Shown: positions 1-8,900 of the stretch, piece by piece | Layout of the letters: the number at the start of each line of letters is the position of its first letter | Numbering within the stretch: position 1 is the stretch's first letter | From: Oscillospiraceae bacterium | GTDB taxonomy: Bacteria > Bacillota > Clostridia > Oscillospirales > CAG-272 | Reading direction: 5' to 3' | NCBI GenBank assembly: GCA_015064805.1 | Contig: SVRN01000016.1 | Coordinates: 1 to 42,526 of the forward strand | Length of the DNA: 42,526 bases | The notes under the pieces: generated by a model | Databases searched by the model: none | Seen by the model: the letters and a program-made list of their open reading frames with translations, nothing else | What the model was told of the DNA's origin: nothing | Position numbers and translations under genes: made by a program

Positions 1-41
1 TTCCGTTTCATGCAACTACAAGGTGATAAGATGCAAAAAAC

Positions 42-99
42 GGGCGGATATGGAATCCGCCCCTACGGGATTATAATGACGGCGGGAACAAGCCCCGCC
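42..99. repeat. Left-edge GC-rich palindromic intergenic repeats
   Basis: Two compact GC-rich hairpins lie downstream of alaS. GGGCGGAT at 42-49 pairs perfectly with ATCCGCCC at 55-62, and GGCGGG at 81-86 pairs with CCCGCC at 94-99. No coding frame here has a ribosome binding site or a recognisable product. From general knowledge, GC-rich hairpin repeats of this kind are common between genes in gut Clostridia, but copy number cannot be seen from one window. The rest of 100-235 shows no gene. Confidence 0.4.
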
Positions 100-235
100 C
101 CGCGAGCTCTCTATTTCCATCGGCAGAGCGGATGGGTAAGGGCCCCGCCGCTCGCGGCAGCTATTGTGTCGATAAGCACACTGTCTTCCCTGCTTTACCC
201 TGATATTCCCCATATAAAGTTCTTAAAAGGGGTGT

Positions 236-265
236 GGGGAAAACTTCTTTCAAGAAGTTTTCCCC
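236..265 (-). terminator. Long perfect hairpin after alaS (terminator or interspersed palindrome)
   Basis: GGGGAAAACTTCTT at 236-249 is matched by AAGAAGTTTTCCCC at 252-265, a perfect 14-bp palindrome starting 19 nt past the alaS stop. On the minus strand the U-rich tract (CCCCTTTTAAG) comes about eight bases after the stem, so as a terminator it is imperfect. It may instead be a member of a palindromic repeat family. Confidence 0.5.
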
Positions 266-283
266 ACTCGTCCCTCTATTCAA

Positions 284-2917
284 TTACTTCAACATACCTT
301 CCAAGGTAGCCTTGGCGACAGCGAGAGCGGCGTCAATCTGCGACGCGTCGCGACCGCCTGCCATAGCGTTGTCGGGGCGTCCGCCACCCTTACCACCGGT
401 AACCGCCGCAACGGCACCGACCAGCTTGCCTGCGTGTGCGCCGTGAGCCACCGCATCCTTGCCGGCACCTGCGACGAAGTTGAGCTTACCGTCAGCCTCA
501 ACAGCCAGTACGACAACCGCATTTTCGTGCTTTGCCTTGATATCGTCTACCAACGTACGCGCCATGTCAACGTTCATGCCCTCGGCACGAGCGGCTACCA
601 GCATCACACCGTTTACGTCAACGGCACCTGCCAAAATGGCATCCAGCTTGCCGCCGGCGAGCTTTGCGTTGAGTGCCTCGATTTCCTTCTTTGCCGTGGC
701 GATCTCGCCCTGCAGAGCAGTTGCCTTCTTGGCTACGTCGGCTACGTTGGGAACCTTAAGCTCGCGTGCAACCTCGTGAAGCAACGCATCCTTGCCTGCC
801 AGCAGCGCCAGCACGCCCGTACCCGTCACAGCCTCGATACGGCGGACACCGGCAGCAACGGAAGACTCACCTACGATCTTAAACAGACCAATCTTACCGG
901 TATTGTCAACGTGCGTACCACCACACAGCTCGATGGACTTAGAGCCCATACGAACCACGCGGACCACCTTGCCATACTTCTCACCAAACAGCGCCATTGC
1001 GCCCAGCTTCTTGGCCTCGTCGATGGGCATCTCGGTCATAGAACCCTCGCCTGCGCTGAGAATTTCAGCGTTGACCAAAGCCTCAACCTGCGCGATCTCA
1101 TCAGCACTCAGCGCGCTGAAGTGCGTAAAGTCAAAACGGCAAACGGTATCGGAAACGTAAGAACCTGCCTGCTCAACGTGGTCGCCAAGAACGGCGCGCA
1201 GCGCGTTCTGAAGCAGGTGAGCCGCCGAGTGGTTGCGCATGATAGCCGCACGACGCTCGGTGTTGATGCTTACCTTTACTACGTCACCCACGCGAATAAC
1301 TGCCGCGTCGGTCGAGCACATGTGCAGATAGATGCCGTCCGTCTTCTTGGTGTCCGTGATGGTTGCCGTTGCACCGTCAGCGGTAGAAATGCAACCCTCG
1401 TCACCGACCTGGCCGCCGCCTTCACCGTAGCAAGGCGTCTTGTTCAGAATCAGCGTGAATTCGCCCTCGGAAACCTGATCGACCAGGCCGTCCTCCACGA
1501 TAATAGCCACAACCTTGGCGTCACATGCCTCCTCGGTGTAGCCGACGAATTCTGTCTTGGGCAGATCTGCCAGCAGCGAGCCGGAAGCGTTTGCCCAGCC
1601 GCTGATGTTGGCGCGAGCCTCGCGTGCGCGGGTTCTCTGCTCCTGCATCAGCACCGTAAAGCGCTCGTTGTCAATGGCAAGTCCTGCCTCCTCAGCGATC
1701 TCGCGGGTCAGGTCTACGGGGAAACCGTAGGTATCGTACAGCTTAAAGGTATCATCGCCCGACAAAACGGTCTTGCCGTCGCTCTTGGTGTCGGCGATCA
1801 TGGTGTTGAGAATATTCAAACCTGCGTCGATGGTAGCAGCAAAGCGCTCTTCTTCCATGGACAGCACCTTGAGGATGTAGTCCTTCTTCTCACCCAGCTC
1901 GGGGTATGCCTCGTAGGACTCCCCGATGGCCGTCTGGCACAGCTCGCACAGGAACGCGCGATTGATACCAAGCAGCTTACCGTGACGGCAAGCGCGGCGA
2001 ATGATGCGGCGCAGAACGTAGCCGCGGCCCTCGTTAGAGGGGATGACGCCGTCGGCGATCATAAACATGGAGGAACGGATGTGGTCGGTGATGACGCGGA
2101 TGGAAATATCGTTGTCCTTGTCATTGCCGTAGGTCTTGTTTGCAATCGAGCAGACATGATCCAAAATCTTGCGGATAGAGTCAACCTCGAACATATTATC
2201 AACGCCCTGCATGACGCAAGCCAGTCTCTCAAGCCCCATGCCCGTGTCGATGTTCTTCTGCGCGAGCTCGGTGTAGTTGCCATTGCCGTCGTTGTTGAAC
2301 TGGGAGAATACGTTGTTCCAGATCTCCATGAAGCGGTCGCACTCACAGCCGGGCTTGCAGTCGGGGCTGCCGCAGCCATACTTGATGCCGCGGTCAAAGT
2401 AGATCTCGGAGCAAGGTCCGCAGGGGCCGGTGCCGTGCTCCCAGAAGTTGTCTGCCTTACCAAGACGAACGACGTGCTCAGGGGTTACGCCAACGCGGTT
2501 GACCCAGATGTCGTAAGCCTCTTCGTCGTTTTCATAAATCGAGGGCCACAGAAGCTCGGTGGGGATCTCCAGCGTTTCGGTCAGGAACTCCCACGCCCAC
2601 GGAATTGCCTCGTACTTGAAATAATCGCCGAAGGAGAAGTTACCCAGCATCTCGAAGAAGGTGCCGTGTCTTGCCGTGTGACCGACGCGCTCAAGGTCAG
2701 GCGTACGGATACACTTCTGGCAGGTGCAAACACGGTTGCGAGGCGGCTCTTCCTCGCCCGTAAAATACTTTTTCATGGGTGCCATGCCCGAGTTGATAAG
2801 CAACAACGAGGGGTCGTTGATGGGCACAAGCGGAAAAGAAGGCAGGCGCAGATGGTTCTTACTTTCAAAGAAAGCGAGATACTTTTCGCGCAGTTCGTTA
2901 AGAGAAGTCCATTTCAT
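284..2917 (-). CDS. alaS: Alanine--tRNA ligase
   Basis: AlaS charges tRNA-Ala with alanine in the cytoplasm and hydrolyses mischarged Ser/Gly-tRNA-Ala. The 877-residue length is normal for a full bacterial enzyme. The N-terminal class II catalytic core covers about residues 1-250, followed by the tRNA-recognition region. The editing domain shows the zinc-binding HSAAH at 563-567 and CGGTH at 665-669. The C-terminal C-Ala/DHHA1 region ends with a Gly-rich GGKGGGRPDNAMAGG stretch. The start (MKWTSL) is preceded by GAAAGGATGA and sits about 40 nt below a strong promoter. The leader is too short for a T-box. The gene is monocistronic. Confidence 0.98.
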   Translation of the reverse strand: MKWTSLNELREKYLAFFESKNHLRLPSFPLVPINDPSLLLINSGMAPMKKYFTGEEEPPRNRVCTCQKCIRTPDLERVGHTARHGTFFEMLGNFSFGDYFKYEAIPWAWEFLTETLEIPTELLWPSIYENDEEAYDIWVNRVGVTPEHVVRLGKADNFWEHGTGPCGPCSEIYFDRGIKYGCGSPDCKPGCECDRFMEIWNNVFSQFNNDGNGNYTELAQKNIDTGMGLERLACVMQGVDNMFEVDSIRKILDHVCSIANKTYGNDKDNDISIRVITDHIRSSMFMIADGVIPSNEGRGYVLRRIIRRACRHGKLLGINRAFLCELCQTAIGESYEAYPELGEKKDYILKVLSMEEERFAATIDAGLNILNTMIADTKSDGKTVLSGDDTFKLYDTYGFPVDLTREIAEEAGLAIDNERFTVLMQEQRTRAREARANISGWANASGSLLADLPKTEFVGYTEEACDAKVVAIIVEDGLVDQVSEGEFTLILNKTPCYGEGGGQVGDEGCISTADGATATITDTKKTDGIYLHMCSTDAAVIRVGDVVKVSINTERRAAIMRNHSAAHLLQNALRAVLGDHVEQAGSYVSDTVCRFDFTHFSALSADEIAQVEALVNAEILSAGEGSMTEMPIDEAKKLGAMALFGEKYGKVVRVVRMGSKSIELCGGTHVDNTGKIGLFKIVGESSVAAGVRRIEAVTGTGVLALLAGKDALLHEVARELKVPNVADVAKKATALQGEIATAKKEIEALNAKLAGGKLDAILAGAVDVNGVMLVAARAEGMNVDMARTLVDDIKAKHENAVVVLAVEADGKLNFVAGAGKDAVAHGAHAGKLVGAVAAVTGGKGGGRPDNAMAGGRDASQIDAALAVAKATLEGMLK

Positions 2918-2964
2918 AAATAAATCATCCTTTCAGGGGAAAATTAGTCATACAAATTCATATT

Positions 2965-2993
2965 AGTATATCACGTTTTTCCTTGTATGTCAA
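2965..2993 (-). promoter_or_regulatory. Sigma-A-like promoter of alaS
   Basis: Read on the minus strand, TTGACA (2988-2993) is followed after 17 bp by TATACT (2965-2970). Transcription would begin near 2958, giving a leader of about 40 nt. Confidence 0.85.
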
Positions 2994-3055
2994 GCAAAAT
3001 TGCGCATTTCGACATGAAATTATCCCCTTTCGATGCATACGATACTTTCACATAA

Positions 3056-3095
3056 AAAGCCGAGCCAAGACTCGTGCCTCGACTCGGTTCTCTAT
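3056..3095 (-). terminator. Terminator of the 3099-3647 gene
   Basis: On the minus strand ACCGAG pairs with CTCGGC around a GC-rich loop and is followed by TTTTTA, immediately after the stop codon of the upstream minus-strand gene. Confidence 0.65.
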
Positions 3096-3098
3096 CGT

Positions 3099-3647
3099 TT
3101 ATTTTTCATCGAAAGACCAGATCACTACGGTTTCCTGTGTTTGAATGTCAGTGATCGCAAAGGAAATCTCCCGATCTCCAAATAGGTATCTCCAAAACGA
3201 CGGATAGTTGTATTTGTATACTGTCTTCTCAGTCGCATACGTCCAACCTTTTCCATCCCTTTCCCACCCCTCGTCCCATGGGCTTGGATTATTTGCGTCG
3301 AAAGGTATCTCATCGACTACTACCATTTCGCCACTCGCTTCAGTCATATATATCACATCAGTACGATGCATAGCAACATATAGCTTGCCATCCACGCACG
3401 CCAAAGCAGCATAGCCACCCGAATTGTCGTATAGATCAATATTGGTAGTGGAAAGCAGTTGGCCCGAAACATCATATGTTTTCAGTTCATAATCGTTATT
3501 TAAGATTGAAATATTCCCACTTTGCAAGTTAATAGTTGCATCGTGAATATCATGGCTCGTAATCCAACGAATAAATGTCAGAAGTAGCCATGCGAGCAAT
3601 ATAATAAGCAAAATTTTGCCTATTTTCATTGTCTTTTTCGAATCCAT
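3099..3647 (-). CDS. Membrane-anchored protein of unknown function
   Basis: The 182-residue product has a short charged N-terminus, one transmembrane helix at about residues 9-28, and an external domain rich in short beta-strand-like stretches (for example YELKTYDVSGQLL). That pattern resembles pieces of beta-propeller or WD-like proteins, but no family is recognised. Aromatic residues are plentiful near the C-terminus (PSFWRYLFG). It has its own strong promoter and terminator, so it is a single-gene unit. Its base composition is AT-richer than the genes on either side, compatible with a recently acquired or fast-evolving orphan. The start is chosen by the GGAGG-like site just upstream; function is unknown. 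Confidence 0.75.
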   Translation of the reverse strand: MDSKKTMKIGKILLIILLAWLLLTFIRWITSHDIHDATINLQSGNISILNNDYELKTYDVSGQLLSTTNIDLYDNSGGYAALACVDGKLYVAMHRTDVIYMTEASGEMVVVDEIPFDANNPSPWDEGWERDGKGWTYATEKTVYKYNYPSFWRYLFGDREISFAITDIQTQETVVIWSFDEK

Positions 3648-3703
3648 TTTGCTACCTCCTTCCGTAGCTAATACCTGTATCGGCCTTTCCTTCCTACAAT
3701 ATC

Positions 3704-3732
3704 ATTATATCAGTACGCCTTTCATTTGTCAA
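3704..3732 (-). promoter_or_regulatory. Sigma-A-like promoter of the 3099-3647 gene
   Basis: On the minus strand TTGACA (3727-3732) and a perfect TATAAT (3704-3709) are separated by 17 bp, about 57 bp upstream of the start codon. Confidence 0.85.
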
Positions 3733-3759
3733 GCACCCGTGTAGTTGAGAAAATAAGAA

Positions 3760-3796
3760 AAGAGGAGCCGCCGCACAAGCGACAGCTCCCTTTTTT
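3760..3796 (-). terminator. Terminator of the seven-gene transport operon
   Basis: On the minus strand a stem formed by GGGAGCTGTCGC and GCGGCGGCTCC with a TTGT loop is followed by TCTTTTCTTATTTT. It lies about 30 bp after the stop of the last permease gene. Confidence 0.75.
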
Positions 3797-3826
3797 GATC
3801 CGAAGTAAATCGGATATTGTTTTGTA

Positions 3827-4939
3827 TCAGTCTGCCGTCAGACCGGATCTCTCAATACCCTGTACCAGGAAGTTCTGGCAGAACAGGTAGAGGATAACCA
3901 GAGGCAGGATGATAACCAGACCGCAGGTATTACGAATAGCGGCATAGTACAGATTCTGACCCGAGTAATCGATCTTCAAGGAAGACGGAATACCGACGAT
4001 CTTGACAAGCAGTTCCGTCTTGGTCGAGGTAAAGAACATGGTCGTGTAGAAGTCATCGGTCCACTGCCAGCAGAATGCGAACAGGAACACGGTGATCATC
4101 ATGGGCACGGACAGAGGCAGGATGATCTGGAAGAAGGTACGCATGGTGCCTGCACCGTCCAGATAAGCCGATTCCTCGAGTGCGTCCGGAACGCCCGTGA
4201 AGAACTGACGAAGCATGTAGATATACAGACCGTTCTTGAACGCCAGACCTGTGATCGACATGATGATCAGAGGTGCGTAGGTGTTACACAGGTTGAGTCC
4301 GTACGGTGTCCAGATCTCTGCGAGCTTGGTCTTTTCGGGGATGATATCGATCACACCCTCAAGGAAGGTCTCGCCAAACAGCGTGATACCGCCGCCTGCC
4401 AGGAACTGGAAGATACCAAAGATATCAAAGTAACGGAAGGTCATGAACATGGACAGCTGAAGCGTCTGGTGAGGAACGATCATGGTCAGCATGACCAGAA
4501 GGAACAGTATGCCGTTACCCTTGAAACGGAATTTTGCAAAGCCGTAACCGATCAAGCTACAGATGAACATCTGAATCAGTGCGCAGGACAGCGACAGCGT
4601 AAAGGTGTTCACAAACGATTTCCAGTAACCAAGCTCACTCAAAACAGCCTTATAGGTGTCAAGCGTGAAATTCTTGGGGATAAGTCGAACCGTTACGTCG
4701 ATAAAATCTTCCGGTGCCATGAAAGAGCTGGCAATCTTGGTCAGGAAAGGAAACAGGACAACGTAAGCAATACCGATCAACAGAATCAGACGGAAAATAT
4801 ACCAAACGACGTTTTTCAAAAAGTAAACGGAAAGGAATTTTGCCTTCAGTCTCTCAAGGAGAGGGGTTCTTTCAAAGTCTACGCGAATCTTGTTCTTGCT
4901 CTCGCGCATGACCTTAGGTTGAGTATCTTGAGCATTCAT
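3827..4939 (-). CDS. Carbohydrate ABC transporter permease, MalG type (second pair)
   Basis: This is one of two inner-membrane channel subunits of a sugar importer. The 370-residue protein has a long hydrophilic N-terminus (about 1-40), six predicted transmembrane helices, and the EAA loop that contacts the ATPase at about 254-270 (EESAYLDGAGTMRTFF). It is longer than the usual 270-300 residues because of the N-terminal extension and an extra loop at about 180-215 carrying GETFLEG and PEKTKLAEIW. It is the last gene of the operon and follows its MalF-type partner by 18 bp. The substrate is inferred to be an oligosaccharide. No ATPase gene is nearby, so a shared MsmK-like ATPase is likely. Confidence 0.9.
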   Translation of the reverse strand: MNAQDTQPKVMRESKNKIRVDFERTPLLERLKAKFLSVYFLKNVVWYIFRLILLIGIAYVVLFPFLTKIASSFMAPEDFIDVTVRLIPKNFTLDTYKAVLSELGYWKSFVNTFTLSLSCALIQMFICSLIGYGFAKFRFKGNGILFLLVMLTMIVPHQTLQLSMFMTFRYFDIFGIFQFLAGGGITLFGETFLEGVIDIIPEKTKLAEIWTPYGLNLCNTYAPLIIMSITGLAFKNGLYIYMLRQFFTGVPDALEESAYLDGAGTMRTFFQIILPLSVPMMITVFLFAFCWQWTDDFYTTMFFTSTKTELLVKIVGIPSSLKIDYSGQNLYYAAIRNTCGLVIILPLVILYLFCQNFLVQGIERSGLTAD

Positions 4940-4957
4940 ATCATTATCCTCCTTTCC

Positions 4958-5950
4958 TTACATATCTCTCTTCTGATAGAAAACGAACGCCGAGCAGATC
5001 GCACCAATGACACCAACGATCAAAATAATGATCATAAAGTAGATCCATGCCATAGCCGAGCTGACGGTCTGTCCTCCCGACTTGGTGTAGATTTCCGATA
5101 CGTACTGCATAACCAGATTGGAATTCGTCGTGAACGAGTCAATAACCGTGTACACAGCATTTACCAGGATCATAGGGCTGATCATGGGCAACGTAATCTT
5201 CCAGAAGGTTTCCCACGAGGTCGCACCGTCGATACGGCAGGACTCGTAGATTGCGGGCGAAATGGACTGCAATGCTGCCAGGAAGATCAGCATCTGTACG
5301 CCCGAGCGGTTAACGATATTGAAGATATCGTTAACCATCGTAACAACGTAAGTGGTCAGCTTCGTACCGACCTTCATACCGGCGAACAGCTTTTGGATAT
5401 CCAATGCCGTAACGATTTCCGTTGCTGCACTGGAGCCCGAACCGTCGTCAATACCACCGGGGCTATCCATGTATTCGTTCAGAATATTCTGTGCATCGAT
5501 GCTCTCCATGATACCGGTCGAAAGAACGACGGGAATGAAGAAGATGGCACGGAATGCGGCACGGCCAACCATTTTCTGGTTCAGAAGCACCGCCATGAAC
5601 AGCGAAAAGATCAGAATTGCGGGAATGTCGAACAACATTTTCAAAAGGCCGGCGCCCAGCGTCTTGATGAAGTTTTCAGCGTATTCACCAAGCAACGCTT
5701 CTTTATAGTTGTCCCAACCGACCCACTGAGGGTCATAGCCGCCACCGGGCAGGTACTTAAGCTCGGTAAAGCTGAGCTTGATCGAGTCAAATACCATAGG
5801 GAGATATACCAGCACAAAGCCGATGACAAAGGGCAGAACGAAAATCCAGCCCGCACGAGCTTTGCGACGGTCGAGAGATGCGATCTTTCTCTTCTTCGGA
5901 CCCGCGCTTTTGGCGCTGAGCGTCTGATTCAATTTAAGATTGTTTGTCAT
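4958..5950 (-). CDS. Carbohydrate ABC transporter permease, MalF type (second pair)
   Basis: This 330-residue membrane subunit should pair with the MalG-type protein encoded next. It has a basic cytoplasmic N-terminus (GPKKRKIASLDRRKAR), about six transmembrane helices, and an EAA loop at about 235-254 (YESCRIDGATSWETFWKITL). A hydrophilic insertion at about 150-205, rich in Gly, Ser and Asp (SPGGIDDGSGSS), enlarges an external loop between helices. It could help dock the unusually large binding protein of this operon; this is inference. The gene sits 19 bp after the DUF5696-like gene, with a GGGAGG-type ribosome binding site. Confidence 0.9.
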   Translation of the reverse strand: MTNNLKLNQTLSAKSAGPKKRKIASLDRRKARAGWIFVLPFVIGFVLVYLPMVFDSIKLSFTELKYLPGGGYDPQWVGWDNYKEALLGEYAENFIKTLGAGLLKMLFDIPAILIFSLFMAVLLNQKMVGRAAFRAIFFIPVVLSTGIMESIDAQNILNEYMDSPGGIDDGSGSSAATEIVTALDIQKLFAGMKVGTKLTTYVVTMVNDIFNIVNRSGVQMLIFLAALQSISPAIYESCRIDGATSWETFWKITLPMISPMILVNAVYTVIDSFTTNSNLVMQYVSEIYTKSGGQTVSSAMAWIYFMIIILIVGVIGAICSAFVFYQKRDM

Positions 5951-5969
5951 TTACTGCACCTCCCTTTCC

Positions 5970-8900
5970 TCAATGCAGAACCACAACGTACTCGTTTGCG
6001 GGAATGGTGTAGATCTTGATCTCACCGTTCACTTCGTATCTAACGGTAACCGCGTAGTTATTGTAGTTCAGAATGAACGTTTTGTAAGCTGCCGTATCGA
6101 CGCCATCCTTACCACCGTAAGTAACGGCAACGATATTGCCATTGTCGCTCAGATAGATCGAATCAACCTCTTCCTCGTTCGTATCCTCTTCTTCTTCCTC
6201 TTCGGGAAGGTCCAGACGATCCTCGATATCCTTTTCGGTGAGGTGGTTGCTGACGCTGGTATAGATCTTGGTTGCCTTTGCGTTGCAATCATCTACGATT
6301 CTCTTGATCTCAGCCAGATACGTTTCTGCATTTTCAGCGCAGGTACGTGCATCATCGATCAGCTCCTGCGCTGCACCGGCCTCGGTCAACAGAACGATTG
6401 CCTTCTGTGCGCTTTCGAGCTGAGCTGCAACTTCTTCGTACAAGATCTGTGCATCAATGGAAATCTGAACGCCGTCGGCTGCCGTTCTTGCAACGGTACC
6501 CTTAGCGCTATTGTAGTTCTTCAGATTGACCTTGAGTGTAGGTTCAGGGGTATTGGGGTTGAGCAGCGAGTTTTCGTAGATCTTCTTCTTGTTGTCGCAA
6601 TCGCGGATACGGTTGTTCAAAGTCTGAATGAGCTTGGTCAGCTCTGCTGCATCCACCGTCAGGACCTCGAGAGCATCCTCCATTGCCTTGACCGCACTCT
6701 TGGCAGCAGCTCTTGCTGCGGCGATCTCTGCGATGTGGTCCAGCCAGGTCATTTTGTCGAATGCCTTTTCGTATTCATCATTTGCGATCATTTCATCACG
6801 AACGGCCGCCTCAATCTCCGAAATATCCAGAACACGAGTGCCCGTGATAAACTGGTGATCGATGATCAGACTGGTCTGAACGTCACTCATTACGGAATTC
6901 AGCTCATTATAGTACTTAATAACGTCTTCCTTCCAAATGCTGTAGTTGACGGAATAGTACTGCGACAGATCGGTGAATTCCTTAAGGTAGTTGGTGTTGC
7001 GGTAAGACATCATGAAATACAGCGAAGCACCGTTTTCGATTGCCTTCAGCATTGCGTAGTTGATGTCACCTTCCATATTGATGGGAGAACCTGCAAACTG
7101 AATGTAGCCGTGCAGAACCATACCAATGAAAGGAATGGAGTTACTGGCCTTCATGAAACGAGAGGAATCCAGTGCAATGTTGAGAAGATGATCAGCATAC
7201 TGATACGTGTAAGCGTTGCCGCCGTCCGTCATCAGACCCGCCATTCCCTCCTTGGAGGAAAGTGCGTTCAATGCTTCTTTGATGAATGCCTTGTTGTCCT
7301 CACGATTGTAGGGCTCGTCTTCATCAAAGTCGGTGTTCAGGTCGGTACCCATCGTAGAGGACGAGATACCAAGTGCGCCGTAGTCCAGATAATCATCGTA
7401 CGCAGCCAGCAGCTTGTTATAGAAGCGGTCGATATACGCGGGAGAAAGCGCGAGGTTGTAGTAGGAGATCCAGGTCTGATAGGTTGCCGAATACTCCTTC
7501 TGCGAAGCATAACGGTTATCGATGGTACGGATAACGTCACGCTTATATCTCATGCCGTCGAACATGGAAGTGTTCAGAACGTAAAGCAGTTCAAACTCAG
7601 GATAGAGCGTCAGATTGCCCTCACCCTCGTTGATCTTCTGTGCCTTTTCAAGCAATTCGAACATGCCGTCCTTACCACCGACAGCCTTTTCCCACTTGAT
7701 CTTAGTGGGAACAACGGCATACATACCGCCGTTGGCAAAACCAGTCAAACGGAAGTTGATGTTATTGACGCCTTCCGAGGAAAGCTCATCATACATCGTT
7801 GCGACGTCCTCAAAGGTCGTCAGGGGCTTGTCAACTGTTACGGGGAACGACATGATCTGCTCAGTTACCTCAACCATACCGAACGCCTCAATGTAAAGAG
7901 GAATGTCCTTGGTAAGGTCCTCATTCGTCAAACGAGTCAGAATTTCCTGCGCGAGCAGATAACTGGAGTAGGCCTTAGCCATACCGATGTAGCTTGCCTC
8001 GTAATAGTTTCCGCTTTCGGTGTAGCCGCTTTCGCTTGCCAACGTTTCATCGCTGAGCATAACGTAACGAATCTTGAGGTTGCCGGTGTACTTACGGTCA
8101 GAAACAACCGTCTGCGTCTGAGAGCCGGAAACCGAAATAGAGTCACCCAGGTCGTAGGAGTCCTTAGGACGAGGATTGAAGGAGGTCTTGATGGTGTGAT
8201 ATTCACCCTGGCTACCGAAGTGGAAGGTAGTGAGCTCACAGAGCGATTCACCTTCCTCAATCACGGCAAAGAAGCCGTTAGCCTGCGTCACGAACTCGAT
8301 CTCACTGTACGAGGTGAATTCGTTCTTCTTCAGCTGAGCCTCCAAAGTTTTGGTCAGTTTGGCGATGTCCTTTTCTTGATCGGTCATCTTGGTATTCTTA
8401 TCAATATCTGCGTCCACAGTCATGCGAAGCGTCATGATAGAAACCTGATGAACCGTTTCCTTTGCTACCTCTTCACCCGTGTCCTCATCTACAATCATTT
8501 GCGTCGTTGTGTAGGTATAGAAGCCGTCATTGGACTGAATGCCAAAGACAGGCATACGCAACGGCTTCTGATATCTGCCCGCAGTACTTGCGATGTTATG
8601 GTATGCAAAGTCATTACCATAAATCATACGGGTGAACGGGGTGGTCTGCTTAACGTCCTTGAGGTCCTCAAAGCGGAACAGCGCACCGGAGCCATCGGGA
8701 TAGAAGGTATAGCCGGTGTTGTAATTGTTACCGGCGCCCATATAGGGCAGAATTTCCATTTTTTCGATGGTATATAGCGTCGTGTTGTAACGAAGACCGT
8801 TGGTAGGCTGACGAACGGTAAAGCCGTCGTCATTGAGTGTGTACTCAAGTGCCAGCTTAAATACGGGCGACAGCTCGTTCTGAGCCTCGTAGCCGGTTTC

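Noticed and set aside
434-2923. An 829-residue open frame antisense to alaS, and similar very long antisense frames at 5940-8777, 13744-16086, 30968-32800 and 33996-36854
   Set aside because: Each mirrors a well-supported gene, has no ribosome binding site or family signature, and arises because the codon use of the real genes avoids reverse-strand stops.
2918-2993. T-box leaders for alaS and glyS
   Set aside because: The distances from promoter to start are about 40 and 65 nt, too short for a T-box, and no TGG-ACC-type antiterminator bulge is seen.
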